A DNA stretch of 33,117 bases from JACJYC01 sp964558465 (GCA_964558465.1 CAZLEF010000082.1:1-33117); one strand, 5' to 3'; positions 7,434 to 16,655 are shown, counted from the stretch's first letter. The notes: generated by a model not told the origin, from the sequence alone. Program-made: numbers and translations.

Positions 7434-7458
7434 CCCCTGCGGGGAAAAGCTGTTTTTT
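7434..7458 (+). terminator. Possible terminator after mnmE
   Basis: A short GC hairpin (CCCC, loop TGC, GGGG; 7434-7444) is followed a few bases later by a run of six T (7453-7458), 28 bp after the mnmE stop. The stem is only 4-5 bp, so support is weak. The rest of 7407-7558 holds no recognisable gene and becomes very AT-rich towards the next promoter. Confidence 0.3.
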
Positions 7459-7558
7459 GCACGCCCCAAAGTTGCAAAAACTGATAAAACAAATGAAGTC
7501 ATACGATCGCCCAACCTGATTTGTTTTTATTGTTTTTTAATATTATATATTATTAATT

Positions 7559-7591
7559 TTTGTTTTTATTTGTCAAATATTTGTATCTTTG
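7559..7591 (+). promoter_or_regulatory. Promoter for the DUF1016/PDDEXK nuclease gene
   Basis: TTTG at 7559-7562, a 21-bp spacer, and TATCTTTG at 7584-7591 match the Bacteroidota -33/-7 consensus, inside an AT-rich block. The ATG at 7636 lies 44 bp downstream of the -7 element, giving a leader of about 35-40 nt. Confidence 0.6.
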
Positions 7592-7635
7592 CCTTGATGA
7601 TTTAAAGACCACACCTCTTCACGCAAATTCGGAGC

Positions 7636-8645
7636 ATGGGTCCGGAAAAAAATAAAATCAACCCGGCATTCCTCCAGGAAATCAGGGAAATGCTCAGCCA
7701 GGCCCGGCAAAAAGCCTATGCTGCCGTCAATTTTTTGATGGTGGAAACCTATTGGCGGATCGGGCGGCGGATCGTGGAGGAGGAGAAGGCCGGCGCGGAG
7801 AAGGCAGCCTACGGCGAACAATTGCTAAAAGAACTATCCAAAGCCCTGTCTGCGGAATTCGGCCGGGGATTTTCATCGCCCAATCTCCGGAATTTCAGGC
7901 AGTTCTATCTGACTTACCCTGATGAACAAATATGCTACACAGTGTGTAGCAAATTGACATGGAGCCATAACCGGCTGATTATGAGGGTAGACAATCCGAA
8001 AGCGCGGGCATACTATCTCCAGGAAGCCCTGGAACAAATGTGGAGTGTTCGCCAACTCGAACGCAATATTCATTCACACTACTACGAACGACTATTAAGC
8101 ACCCCAGGCAGCCCGGAATTAGGGGCGCCGGAACCCCAAACCTCCGCCGACTTCATCAAGGACCCCTACGTCCTGGAATTCCTGAATCTGCCTGAAAACA
8201 CCGGGCATTCTGAAAAAAACCTGGAAAAAGCCCTCATCGAAAACCTGCAACATTTTCTACTGGAACTGGGAAAAGGTTTCTCCTTTGTCGGCAGGCAACT
8301 CCGGATCAGCACCGAGACCAGCCATTTTTACATCGACCTGGTTTTTACAACTACCTCCTCAAATGTTTTGTGCTGATCGACCTCAAAACCGGCAAACTCA
8401 CCCACCAGGACGTCGGCCAAATGGATATGTACGTGCGCATGTTCGACGACCTGAAACGCAACCCGGATGACAACCCCACCGTGGGCATCATCCTCTGCGA
8501 GGCAAAAGACGAAACCGTGGTGCGTTATTCCGTATTGCAGGGGAACGAACAACTTTTTGCCTCTAAATACCGGCTGATCCTGCCCACCGAGCAGGAACTG
8601 GCCGCTGAGATCAAACGGGAACGCCGGTTGCTGATGGAACGGTAG
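7636..8645 (+). pseudogene. YhcG-type DUF1016/PDDEXK nuclease, frameshifted
   Basis: A member of the YhcG family (DUF1016 N-terminal domain plus PD-(D/E)XK nuclease domain), about 336 residues if restored. The first frame (7636-8376) carries the N-terminal domain: YWRIGRRIVEEE, LSAEFGRGFSSPNLRNFRQFY and LTWSHNRLIMRV are characteristic. The second frame (8370-8645) carries DLKTGKLTHQDVGQMDMYV and the C-terminus. They join if one T is added to the T5 run at 8342-8346, restoring HFYIDLVFYNYLLKCFVLIDLKTG, which holds the catalytic Asp and the DLK motif. The break therefore sits between the two nuclease motifs. It could be a homopolymer sequencing error or a true inactivation. Family members are found near restriction and other defence genes, which fits this locus. 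Confidence 0.85.
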
Positions 8646-8669
8646 TTTATTTCATCAGGCGCTCAACCA

Positions 8670-8767
8670 AATTGACAAAATCCCTCCTTTTTTCCGAATA
8701 AACCGTATTTTTCATCCATGAAAGTCAACTTCTCCCGGATAGAAGACGTACAGTATGTCCTTGATCA
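8670..8767 (+). repeat. 98-bp direct repeat, upstream copy (jetA leader and start)
   Basis: This segment aligns without gaps to 11095-11192, with 10 mismatches by my count; only one falls in the 50 bp from the ATG onward. It contains the jetA leader and first 16-17 codons. The two copies bracket the TrxB/MDR cassette. Confidence 0.9.
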
Positions 8768-8867
8768 TCTGTTAACTTGCATGAAAAGTTTACTGCAAAA
8801 ACCACAGGTACACCATTCTGCTCTGATAACTGTGCGCAAGAAAATTTTGGAACCGGCCATTAAATGA
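8718..8867 (+). pseudogene. Truncated jetA 5' fragment
   Basis: The first 16 codons read MKVNFSRIEDVQYVLD, identical to the start of intact JetA (11143). From base 8768 the sequence is unrelated (HLLTCMKSLLQ...), giving a chimeric 49-residue frame that stops at 8867. The fragment sits 72 bp after the DUF1016 gene, so it marks where a jetA gene once began before the oxidoreductase cassette separated the two. Unlikely to make a functional product. Confidence 0.75.
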
Positions 8868-9013
8868 AAACAATACCGATCAGAAATATTACCTCTGCCC
8901 GGAAGGAGCAAAATAGTAACGGTCGCTTTAGCATCCGAAGGGTGGAGAATATACTTAACGGAAGCGATATGCAGCATGACCTGCACCGCCACAATACCGC
9001 TCATATAAAATGA
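8864..9013 (+). pseudogene. AraC-family regulator, N-terminal fragment
   Basis: A 49-residue frame starting MKTIPIRNITSARKEQN and containing FSIRRVENILNGSDMQHDLHRHN. This closely resembles the N-terminus of cupin-type AraC regulators of Bacteroidota, including the metal-site-like HRH. The rest of the cupin domain and both C-terminal HTH motifs are missing; the frame ends at a TGA overlapping the ATG of the following TrxB-like gene (ATGA, 9010-9013). It appears to be a deletion scar joining regulator to target. Family call from memory of homologues, not from a search. Confidence 0.5.
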
Positions 9014-9918
9014 AAAGCAAAACTCAATACGATGTAATTATAATTGGTGGCAGCTATGCTGGTCTTTCGGCAGGTATGGCGTTAGGCAGGGCGTTACGAA
9101 AGGTTCTGATAATTGATAGTGGAAATCCCTGCAACAAACAAACACCGCATTCACATAATTTCCTGACCAATGATGGAAAAACCCCTGAAGAAATTGCCCG
9201 CCTTTCCAAACAGCAAGTGAGCAGGTATGATACGGTGTCTTTTTTAGAAGCTTTGGCAACGGCCGGCATTAAATCCAAAAGCGATTTTGAAATACAAATA
9301 CAAACCGGCGAAACATTTTCAGCAAGGAAGCTGATTTTTGCAACAGGCATAAAAGACATCCTGCCCAATATACCCGGCTTTGCCGAATGTTGGGGCATAA
9401 GTGTATTGCATTGTCCTTATTGTCATGGCTATGAAGTACGCCATCAAAAGACAGGCATCCTTGCCAACGGGGATACTGCATTCGAAATGTCGTCGCTAAT
9501 TTCCAACTGGACGAACGATCTGACCCTCTATACAAATGGAGAAGCAATGTTCAGTGAAGAGCAGCAAATAAAACTTGCAAAACACCACATCGATATTGTG
9601 GAAGCGGAAATTGAGCGCCTTGAACACAAGAATGGGTATATTCAGCACATCGTTTTAAAAGATGGTAAAAAAGTACCGGTTAAAGCCTTATATGCAAGAC
9701 TGCCTTTTTTACAGCATTCGCACATTCCCGGGACGCTCGGTTGTGAGCTGACAAAAGAAGGACATATCCAGATTGATCCTGCACAAAAAACAACCGTTCC
9801 AGGCGTTTATGCCTGTGGCGACAATGCTGCCCGAATGCGAACCGTGGCGAATGCCGTCTCAATGGGTACAACAACCGGATTGATGGTGAATAAGGAGTTG
9901 ATTGAAGAGGACTTTTAA
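9010..9918 (+). CDS. TrxB-like FAD/NAD(P) disulfide oxidoreductase
   Basis: Flavoprotein of 302 residues of the thioredoxin reductase-like group, cytoplasmic. FAD-binding GGSYAGLSAG motif at 13-22, redox-active CPYC at 135-138 within HCPYCHGYE, and the C-terminal FAD site PGVYACGDNA. The second dinucleotide motif is degenerate (LANGDTAFE in place of GxGxxA), so NAD(P)H specificity is uncertain and the partner need not be thioredoxin. Codon use is richer in A/T-ending codons than the flanking Wadjet and mnmE genes, consistent with recent transfer. It forms a pair with the MDR gene 30 bp downstream. The upstream regulator is truncated. No link to defence is evident. Confidence 0.88.
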   Translation: MKSKTQYDVIIIGGSYAGLSAGMALGRALRKVLIIDSGNPCNKQTPHSHNFLTNDGKTPEEIARLSKQQVSRYDTVSFLEALATAGIKSKSDFEIQIQTGETFSARKLIFATGIKDILPNIPGFAECWGISVLHCPYCHGYEVRHQKTGILANGDTAFEMSSLISNWTNDLTLYTNGEAMFSEEQQIKLAKHHIDIVEAEIERLEHKNGYIQHIVLKDGKKVPVKALYARLPFLQHSHIPGTLGCELTKEGHIQIDPAQKTTVPGVYACGDNAARMRTVANAVSMGTTTGLMVNKELIEEDF

Positions 9919-9948
9919 GCTCACTAACTTTTTAACATAAAAGGATGT

Positions 9949-10899
9949 ATGAAAGCATTTACCAAAACAAAATACGGTGGCCCCGAAGTTCTTCGATTGG
10001 AAGAAGTGGACAAGCCAATGGTGAAAGATGACCATATCCTGGTAAAGGTATTGGCTAACTCAGCAAACCCTGCGGACTGGCATATCCTGAGAGGAGAGCC
10101 ATTTTTTGCCCGGTTTACATCCGGTCTCTTTAAGCCAAAAGATAAAATCCCCGGCGCTGATTTCGCCGGCATTGTTGCAGAAACCGGCGGCAACGTGAAA
10201 CGGTTCAAGGTTGGCGACCGGGTATTCGGCGAAACCCTGTTAGGCGGAGGGTTTGCCGAATATGTAAGTGCACCGGAAAACGTTTGTGCAATCATGCCGG
10301 AAAGTGCGGGCTTTGCAACAATGGCAAGCGTACCTGTAGCCGGGCTTACAGCATTGCAGGCGCTTATTACCCACGGAAAACTAAAAGCAGGAGAAACGGT
10401 ACTTATCAACGGCGCTTCCGGAGGTGTTGGTCATTTTGCTGTGCAAATTGCAAAAGCCTATGGCGCTGCCGTGACGGCTGTTTGTTCCGGTAAAAACGCA
10501 GACTTTGTAAAAGGTTTAGGTGCAGACAAGGTAATTGCTTACGATAAAGAGAATATTCACCAGCATAAAGGAAAATACGATCTTGTTATTGACACGAACG
10601 GCAATCTTTTTCATGCGGACTATAAACGAATGGGAGAGAGAGGCGTCATGGTTGGTTTTACCACCTTGGGGCATATGTTTTCCCTGTTATTCAGGAAAGC
10701 AATCAGCAAGTTCCCTTTAATTCAATTTACAGCCGAAGCGGATTCGGAAGATTTACAAACACTTGCAGCCCTGATCGGTGAAGGAAAGGTTACTCCGCAT
10801 ATTGAAAAGTCCTACTCCTTTGAAGACATTCCTGCAGCCATCCGTTACATTGAAGCCATGCGCACAAGAGGGAAGGTGGCGATGGTTTGGGAGAAATAG
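9949..10899 (+). CDS. Zinc-independent MDR oxidoreductase (quinone reductase-like)
   Basis: Medium-chain dehydrogenase/reductase of 316 residues, about the family length. N-terminal GroES-like domain (KYGGPEVLRLEEV, PADWHILRGE, IPGADFAGIV, VGDRVFG) followed by a Rossmann domain with NADPH-binding GASGGVG at 155-161. The catalytic-zinc Cys/His ligands of alcohol dehydrogenases are absent, so it fits the quinone oxidoreductase/enoyl reductase branch, reducing quinones or enones with NADPH. It shares the AT-richer composition of the preceding TrxB-like gene, and the two lie 30 bp apart in the same orientation, probably as one cassette. Substrate unknown. Confidence 0.9.
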   Translation: MKAFTKTKYGGPEVLRLEEVDKPMVKDDHILVKVLANSANPADWHILRGEPFFARFTSGLFKPKDKIPGADFAGIVAETGGNVKRFKVGDRVFGETLLGGGFAEYVSAPENVCAIMPESAGFATMASVPVAGLTALQALITHGKLKAGETVLINGASGGVGHFAVQIAKAYGAAVTAVCSGKNADFVKGLGADKVIAYDKENIHQHKGKYDLVIDTNGNLFHADYKRMGERGVMVGFTTLGHMFSLLFRKAISKFPLIQFTAEADSEDLQTLAALIGEGKVTPHIEKSYSFEDIPAAIRYIEAMRTRGKVAMVWEK

Positions 10900-11094
10900 T
10901 TTCATCCGCACCGAAAACCCTTCCAACTCCCCCCCACATCCCTCAAATCCATGCCCGCATGTGGAGTGGATGATTTTGTGAGATGAGCGGATACTTGAAG
11001 TACTCCCAAAAAACTGCATTTCTTACCTCAATCTAGCTCCGTTAGAGGCAGTATGGTCCGGAATGGGGATCAGGATCACCGGAATTTCCCACCG

Positions 11095-11192
11095 AATTGA
11101 CAAAACCCCACCCATTTTCCTAAAAACCCGTATTTTCCCTCCATGAAAGTTAACTTCTCCCGGATAGAAGACGTACAGTATGTCCTTGATCA
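11095..11192 (+). repeat. 98-bp direct repeat, downstream copy (jetA leader and start)
   Basis: Partner of 8670-8767: same length, no gaps, nearly identical from the jetA ATG onward and more diverged in the leader. Homology ends abruptly at 11192 inside the intact gene. The preceding gap (10900-11094) contains no gene and no clear -33/-7 pair. Confidence 0.9.
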
Positions 11193-12591
11193 GCATAAAG
11201 CCGTCAAATTGCTGCGCAAGCAACACGCGCCCCTCATCATTGCATTTCTTTGGTCGGCTTTTAAAGACGTACACAGGCAGGCTTACGGCAGCCGGGAACT
11301 GACCAGCTTATTGTCCGATTTTCTCTTTTTTGCCAACGAGGGGGAATCCAATTACCCCAAACCGGCCCGAACTTACCTGGAAGAATGGACCCAGGAAGGC
11401 TTTTTGCGCCAATTTTACGAAGCCAACGACGAGGAGGCAACCTTCGAACTCACCCCGGCTGCCGAACGCGCCTTGCTTTGGATCACTGAACTCGACAAGC
11501 GAGAGTTTGTCGGCGCCGAATCCCGCCTGCTTCAGGTATTTCAGCAACTGCGCGAACTGGCAATGGGCAGCGCATTAAGCAAACAGGAACGCCTGGAACA
11601 ATTGCTGCAACAACGCAAAGCACTCGACAAAGAAATCCTGGCTATCGATAACGACGATTTTGATCGCCTCGACCCTACGCGCATCCGGGAACGTTTTTCA
11701 TTAATTGAAGAAACCGCCGGCAAATTATTGTCCGATTTCAGGCAGATCGAGGACAATTTCCGGCAACTCAACGCCAAGGCAAGGGAAGAACAGATCATCC
11801 GGCAAAGCAGCAGAGGGGTCGTGCTCGACGAAATCTTCCTGGCCCAGGACGCCATCATGGAAACCGATCAGGGCAAAACTTTTCACGCCTTCTGGGCTTT
11901 CCTGATGGACCAGCAACGGCAGGACGAACTCGACAAGCTGGTCCGGCAGGTCTTCAACCAACCCGAATTGGCCGCTGCCTGGAACCACTCGGTTTTGCCT
12001 CGGCTTAAAATGTCTTTGGTAGAGGCCGGCGACCGCGTCAATAAAACTACCGACCGGCTCGTAGAGCAACTGCGGCGTTTCCTCGCATCCCGCGCCTTCC
12101 TGGAAAACAAACGGGCCGGTCAGGTCATCGAGGAAATTGAACAACTGGCGCTGAAAGTGAAAAATGATCCGCCGTCCCAACAGTCTTTCATCGAAGTGGA
12201 AGGGAAACCGAATATCCATCTGCTCATGGATCGCGGCTTGTTTGAGCCGCCTGAAATCCTCAACCTGGATTCCGGCGCCCTGTCCCCCGGAGACGCCGGT
12301 GAAGTGGCCGCCGAAGGTTTGTACGAGCAGCTCTATATCAATCCGGCAGAGTTGATGGGGCGGATCAAGGTACTGCTGCGCGGCCGAGACCAGATCAGCC
12401 TTCGCCAGATCACGGAAGAGGTCCCGATTGAAAAAGGGCTCAGCGAACTGGTGGCCTACTTCGGTATTGCGACCAACCTGGAACGGCAGCAAAAGGCGAT
12501 CATCAACGAAGCGTTAACGGAAACCATTGTTTATCGGAAAGGCGGACGCGATTTTCGGGTCGACCTTCCGCAAACCCTCTTTTTGGCATGA
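11143..12591 (+). CDS. jetA: Wadjet subunit JetA (DUF3375, kleisin-like)
   Basis: Kleisin-type subunit (482 residues) of the Wadjet SMC complex, which recognises and eliminates small circular plasmid DNA. The N-terminal DUF3375-type region (VLDQHKAVKLLRKQHAPLIIAFLWSAF, LLSDFLFFANE) resembles MukF winged-helix architecture. A helical middle (about 150-240, rich in Gln/Arg/Glu) follows, then a C-terminal part ending VDLPQTLFLA. First gene of a four-gene operon; its stop overlaps the jetB start by 4 bp (ATGA, 12588-12591), implying translational coupling. The start is supported by the conserved duplicate upstream copy. DUF3375 as the first gene identifies a type I Wadjet. Confidence 0.93.
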   Translation: MKVNFSRIEDVQYVLDQHKAVKLLRKQHAPLIIAFLWSAFKDVHRQAYGSRELTSLLSDFLFFANEGESNYPKPARTYLEEWTQEGFLRQFYEANDEEATFELTPAAERALLWITELDKREFVGAESRLLQVFQQLRELAMGSALSKQERLEQLLQQRKALDKEILAIDNDDFDRLDPTRIRERFSLIEETAGKLLSDFRQIEDNFRQLNAKAREEQIIRQSSRGVVLDEIFLAQDAIMETDQGKTFHAFWAFLMDQQRQDELDKLVRQVFNQPELAAAWNHSVLPRLKMSLVEAGDRVNKTTDRLVEQLRRFLASRAFLENKRAGQVIEEIEQLALKVKNDPPSQQSFIEVEGKPNIHLLMDRGLFEPPEILNLDSGALSPGDAGEVAAEGLYEQLYINPAELMGRIKVLLRGRDQISLRQITEEVPIEKGLSELVAYFGIATNLERQQKAIINEALTETIVYRKGGRDFRVDLPQTLFLA

Positions 12592-13172
12592 TGGGAAATG
12601 CGCCAACCGAAGAATTTGGCATACCCGCCGTCTATTTGCTGAAAGGCATCCTTTACCGGCATCAGGAGGAAGCCTGGAACCTGTTGTTGCGTCACCGGGC
12701 GCGGCTTCAGGAGTATTTTGCCCCGCTGGACCTGGAATTGATGGTCGATGAGGGCGAAGGATACAGCTACCTCCGCCAGCGATCCCGCGATCAGGAGACG
12801 GACAATCATTTTCCACGACTGATGAGCCGGCGCACACTCTCCTACCCCATTACCTTGCTCCTGGTCCTCCTGCGCAAACGCCTGCTCGAATTTGAGGCGG
12901 AAGGCAGCGAAACCCGACTGGTCGTCAGCCTTTCGGACATCGTGGAAATGATGCGCATTTACTGGACCGAACTGGATACCAACGAACGAAAAAGGGAAGA
13001 TCAACTCCTGTTGCACATTAAAAAACTGGTACTTTACGGCTTTCTGAAGCCCCTCAAGGCGGAAAAAGACCGGTTTGAGGTCGGCCGGATCCTCAAAGCT
13101 TTTGTACCCATTGAGAAATTGAATGAAATATTGGAAAAATTGAAAGCGTACGCTCAGGAGCGTGCAGGATGA
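12588..13172 (+). CDS. jetB: Wadjet subunit JetB (DUF4194, MukE-like)
   Basis: A 194-residue MukE-like (KITE) subunit that would bind the kleisin JetA in the Wadjet complex. DUF4194 features are visible: a central EGYSYLRQR segment, RRTLSYPITLLLVLLRKRLLEFE, and a C-terminal winged-helix-like part (KLVLYGFLKPLK, FEVGRILKAFVP). Length is typical. It overlaps jetA by 4 bp; its stop is 6 bp upstream of the jetC start, so all four genes are likely translated from one message. Confidence 0.92.
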   Translation: MMGNAPTEEFGIPAVYLLKGILYRHQEEAWNLLLRHRARLQEYFAPLDLELMVDEGEGYSYLRQRSRDQETDNHFPRLMSRRTLSYPITLLLVLLRKRLLEFEAEGSETRLVVSLSDIVEMMRIYWTELDTNERKREDQLLLHIKKLVLYGFLKPLKAEKDRFEVGRILKAFVPIEKLNEILEKLKAYAQERAG

Positions 13173-13178
13173 CCACGT

Positions 13179-16100
13179 ATGCAGTTAGATTTAAATTCAA
13201 ATATCGACAATCAACGGGCGGGTTACCGGCTGCATCGGCTGGAGGTGTTCAATTGGGGCACCTTCGACAAACATGTCTGGAGTATCAACCCCGACGGTCA
13301 CAACGCCTTGCTGACCGGCGATATCGGTTCCGGAAAATCCACACTCGTCGACGCCATTACCACTCTGCTGGTACCCTACCGGAAGATTACCTACAATAAA
13401 GCTGCCGGCGCCGGAAGTCGCGAGCGAAGCCTGCTCAGCTATATTCGCGGCGCTTACAAAAACGAAAAGGTCGTGCAGTCCAGCAAAGCGCGCGATGTGT
13501 ATCTCCGGACCGGCAAAGAACACTTTACGGTGCTCCTGGCGGTTTTTCACAATGAAGGTTACGGGCAATCCGCAACGCTGGCACAGGTCTATTGGTTGCA
13601 AAACGATAGTGTGGAACGCTTTTTTGTTCTGGCAGAGGACGAAATGGCGATAACAGACGATTTCAGCGAATTCGGTTCCAATATCAATCGCCTCAAAAAA
13701 AATCTCCGCCAAAGAAAACATACCGGGGTATTCGACCATTTTAACGAATATGCGGACCGTTTCCGGCATATCTTCGGGATCCGCCAGCCGGAAGCGCTCG
13801 ACTTGTTTTACCAAACCGTTTCCATGAAATCGGTGGGCAATCTGACGGATTTTGTACGCGATCAGATGTTGGGGCAAACCGATATTCAAACTAAAATAGA
13901 TGAGTTGGTGAGCAGGTACGGCGATCTGACCGAAGCCTACCGCGCCGTCCAGCGCGCCAAAGAACAACTGGCCATCCTTTCTCCTATGATGGAGGATGCC
14001 GCCCAACTGGAAAAGGTCAACGGCGAAATTGAACAATTGGAAACCGTGCTGGAGGAAATTCCGCGTTTTTTTGCCCATTGGCAGGTACTCGCGCTTCAGC
14101 AGCAACTGAAACAATTGCACCTCCAATGGCAAAAAAATGAAGCTGAACTTGCCGAACACGCCCACCAGTTGAAACAACAACGGCAGGACCTCTCCCGCCT
14201 GGAAAATCTCCGCTCTCAATTGGGTGTCAACCAGCAACTGGAAAATATCCGGATGGAACTGGAACAACGCCGGTTGGAAAAACAGCAACGCCAGCAACAA
14301 GCCGACGCCTACCGGGAAAATTGCGCAGGTCTGAAAAACAGTTTCCCTGCCGGCGAGGCGCCGAAACTGGAAATCCCGTCGAGCGCAGCCGAGTTTCTGG
14401 AACAAAGGCAATGGGCCCAAAAAACGATAGATGAATTAGATGAAGAAATGGATCGGCTCCGGGATCGACTTCAACCCCTGCATGTAGGCATTGCCCAGCA
14501 TCGCGATCAGGTGAGCGCACTGGAGTCCGAGCTCCAATCGTTGCGCAAACGCCCCACCCAAATTCCGCAACAAAATATGGAATTGCGCGCCCGAATCCTG
14601 GATGATCTGCGCCTGACGGCCGGGGAATTGCCTTTTGCCGGAGAGCTGCTCCAGGTACGCGAAGAGGAAAAGGCCTGGCAGGGCGCCATCGAACGGCAAC
14701 TGCACAACCTGGGCCTGAGCATGCTCGTGCCCGACCGGCATTACCGGATGGTCAGCGACTATGTCGACCGCCATCACCTCGGCGGCAAACTGGTCTATCT
14801 GCGGACGCTGGAACACCACCGCCCGCCGCAGGAAGAGCCCGCCGGCAATTCGCTGGTGCACAAGGTCAGGATCAAGGGCGACACCGAATTTTATGCCTGG
14901 CTGGAAACCGAACTGCGCAGCCGCTACGATTATGCCTGCTGTGAGGATGTGGAGGAATTCCGGCGCGCCCATCAGGCCCTCACCCGCAGCGGTCAGAGCA
15001 AGTCGGGCCGGATCAGCCATACCAAAGACGACCGCTACGACGTGAACGACCGCCGCAGGTATGTGCTGGGCTGGAGCAACAAGGAAAAGATCGCCGCCCT
15101 GGAAAACAATCTGGATGCAGAAACGCAGGCTTTAACGGCAGCCGAACGCGACCTGGCAGCCCTTCGAAAAAACGAGCGGCAACTCAGTGAACGGCGCGAC
15201 GGACTCCTGAAATTATTGCAATTTAAAAATTTCGAAGCGCTGAATGTTCGGCCTGTCGCCCTCCGGATACAAGAACTGCTTGAAACCCAAAAGCAGTTGG
15301 AAGCCGGGTCGCAGGAACTGCGGGAACTGCAAGCCCGGATTACCGGTTTGGAAACCCGCATCAATACAACCGAGCAGCAAAAAGACCGGCTGAGCCGGGA
15401 AAACGGATCATTGGAAAACAAACTTGCCAACACCGCCAATCAGGTCTTCGGCCTGTTGGACTTGCTGGGCGTCCAGGCCCCTGAAATTGACCGCTCCGCA
15501 GCAGGTTTGCCGGTCGATATGGATCAATTGTCCGAACGGTTTACCCGTATCATCCTGCCCGACCTTCCGCCATCAGGGGCGCTCCGGCAATACCTGGGAT
15601 CCGTTGCGCTTACCGGCAACCCCGAATCGATCAAACGGGAAGAACAAAAGCTGCTGGACCAGATCCAGGGAAACCGCGGCCATTTAAAACGCTGTCAGGA
15701 TCAGGTGAACAAGCTGGTTCAGCGCATCATTTTGAAGATGAACAACTTCAAAAATAAATACCCGGAAGAAACGATGGAAGTGGACGCCGATCCGCGATCC
15801 ATCCCCGAATTCCGCGAATTGCACGCCCGTTTGTTCCAGGATGACCTGCCCCGCCACGAGGAACGTTTCCGCGAACTGCTCAAACAAGGCACGATCCGGA
15901 GCATCCTTACCTTCAAGTCCAAACTGGAGGAATACGAGCAGGATATCGCAGAAAAAATCCGGAAGATCAATACCCATTTGCGGGAAATCGACTACAACCC
16001 AGGAACCTATATCTGCATTGCCCAGGAAGAAGTGCGCAGCGAAGACATTATCGGTTTCAAACAGGATCTCCGGGCCTGCCTCAGCGGCGTTTACGGCGAC

Positions 16101-16655
16101 TCCGACGACATCTACACCGAAGAAAAGTTTTTTCAGGTCAAAAAATTACTGGATCGCTTCCGGGGCGAAACAGAAGAGGACAGCCGCTGGACCCGCCGCG
16201 TCACAGATGTCCGGGAATGGCATACCTTCGGGGCGGAAGAACGCTGGCGCGAAACCGACGAAATTCACGAATACTTCAGCGATTCTTCTGGAAAATCGGG
16301 CGGACAAAAGGAAAAACTGGCCTATACCATCCTGGCATCCGCCATCGCCTTCCAATTTGGCCTGGAATGGGGCCGTTCCCGCGACCGCTCCTTCCGTTTT
16401 GTGGTTATCGATGAAGCTTTCGGACGAGGTTCGGACGAGAGTACCCGCTACGGCCTGCAACTCTTCGAGCGCCTCAATCTACAACTGCTCATCGTCACGC
16501 CGTTGCAAAAGATCAATGTGATCGAGGATTATATCAACGCCGTACACTACGTATCCAACCCGACCGGGCAACACTCGCTGGTGCGCAACATCAGCAAAGC
16601 GGAATACCTGGCTGAAAAAGCCAAACGCTTCGCGCGGCAAAACGGAGACACATGA
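13179..16655 (+). CDS. jetC: Wadjet subunit JetC (SMC-like ATPase)
   Basis: MukB-like SMC ATPase of 1158 residues that drives DNA loop extrusion in Wadjet. Walker A GDIGSGKST at 47-55; long coiled-coil arms (about 265-440 and 640-740, rich in Gln, Glu, Arg and Leu) around a hinge-like globular region with RRYVLGWSNKEKI near 620-640. ABC signature SGGQKEKLAY starts at Ser1040, and Walker B VVIDEAFG at 1075-1082 has Glu1079 for hydrolysis, followed by a D-loop-like SDEST. All ATPase motifs are intact. The stop overlaps the jetD start by 4 bp (16652-16655). Candidate start codons are close together; ATG 13179 gives MQLDLNSN. Confidence 0.94.
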   Translation: MQLDLNSNIDNQRAGYRLHRLEVFNWGTFDKHVWSINPDGHNALLTGDIGSGKSTLVDAITTLLVPYRKITYNKAAGAGSRERSLLSYIRGAYKNEKVVQSSKARDVYLRTGKEHFTVLLAVFHNEGYGQSATLAQVYWLQNDSVERFFVLAEDEMAITDDFSEFGSNINRLKKNLRQRKHTGVFDHFNEYADRFRHIFGIRQPEALDLFYQTVSMKSVGNLTDFVRDQMLGQTDIQTKIDELVSRYGDLTEAYRAVQRAKEQLAILSPMMEDAAQLEKVNGEIEQLETVLEEIPRFFAHWQVLALQQQLKQLHLQWQKNEAELAEHAHQLKQQRQDLSRLENLRSQLGVNQQLENIRMELEQRRLEKQQRQQQADAYRENCAGLKNSFPAGEAPKLEIPSSAAEFLEQRQWAQKTIDELDEEMDRLRDRLQPLHVGIAQHRDQVSALESELQSLRKRPTQIPQQNMELRARILDDLRLTAGELPFAGELLQVREEEKAWQGAIERQLHNLGLSMLVPDRHYRMVSDYVDRHHLGGKLVYLRTLEHHRPPQEEPAGNSLVHKVRIKGDTEFYAWLETELRSRYDYACCEDVEEFRRAHQALTRSGQSKSGRISHTKDDRYDVNDRRRYVLGWSNKEKIAALENNLDAETQALTAAERDLAALRKNERQLSERRDGLLKLLQFKNFEALNVRPVALRIQELLETQKQLEAGSQELRELQARITGLETRINTTEQQKDRLSRENGSLENKLANTANQVFGLLDLLGVQAPEIDRSAAGLPVDMDQLSERFTRIILPDLPPSGALRQYLGSVALTGNPESIKREEQKLLDQIQGNRGHLKRCQDQVNKLVQRIILKMNNFKNKYPEETMEVDADPRSIPEFRELHARLFQDDLPRHEERFRELLKQGTIRSILTFKSKLEEYEQDIAEKIRKINTHLREIDYNPGTYICIAQEEVRSEDIIGFKQDLRACLSGVYGDSDDIYTEEKFFQVKKLLDRFRGETEEDSRWTRRVTDVREWHTFGAEERWRETDEIHEYFSDSSGKSGGQKEKLAYTILASAIAFQFGLEWGRSRDRSFRFVVIDEAFGRGSDESTRYGLQLFERLNLQLLIVTPLQKINVIEDYINAVHYVSNPTGQHSLVRNISKAEYLAEKAKRFARQNGDT

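Noticed and set aside
10900..11142. tRNA or small RNA in the gap before jetA
   Set aside because: No cloverleaf, T-loop or clear hairpin-terminator found by eye.
8670..11192. Cassette as a composite transposon or insertion sequence
   Set aside because: No transposase or terminal inverted repeats; the 98-bp flanks are diverged gene starts, not insertion-sequence ends.
13197..14420. Minus-strand frame of 407 residues over jetC
   Set aside because: Antisense shadow of an SMC protein with intact ATPase motifs.
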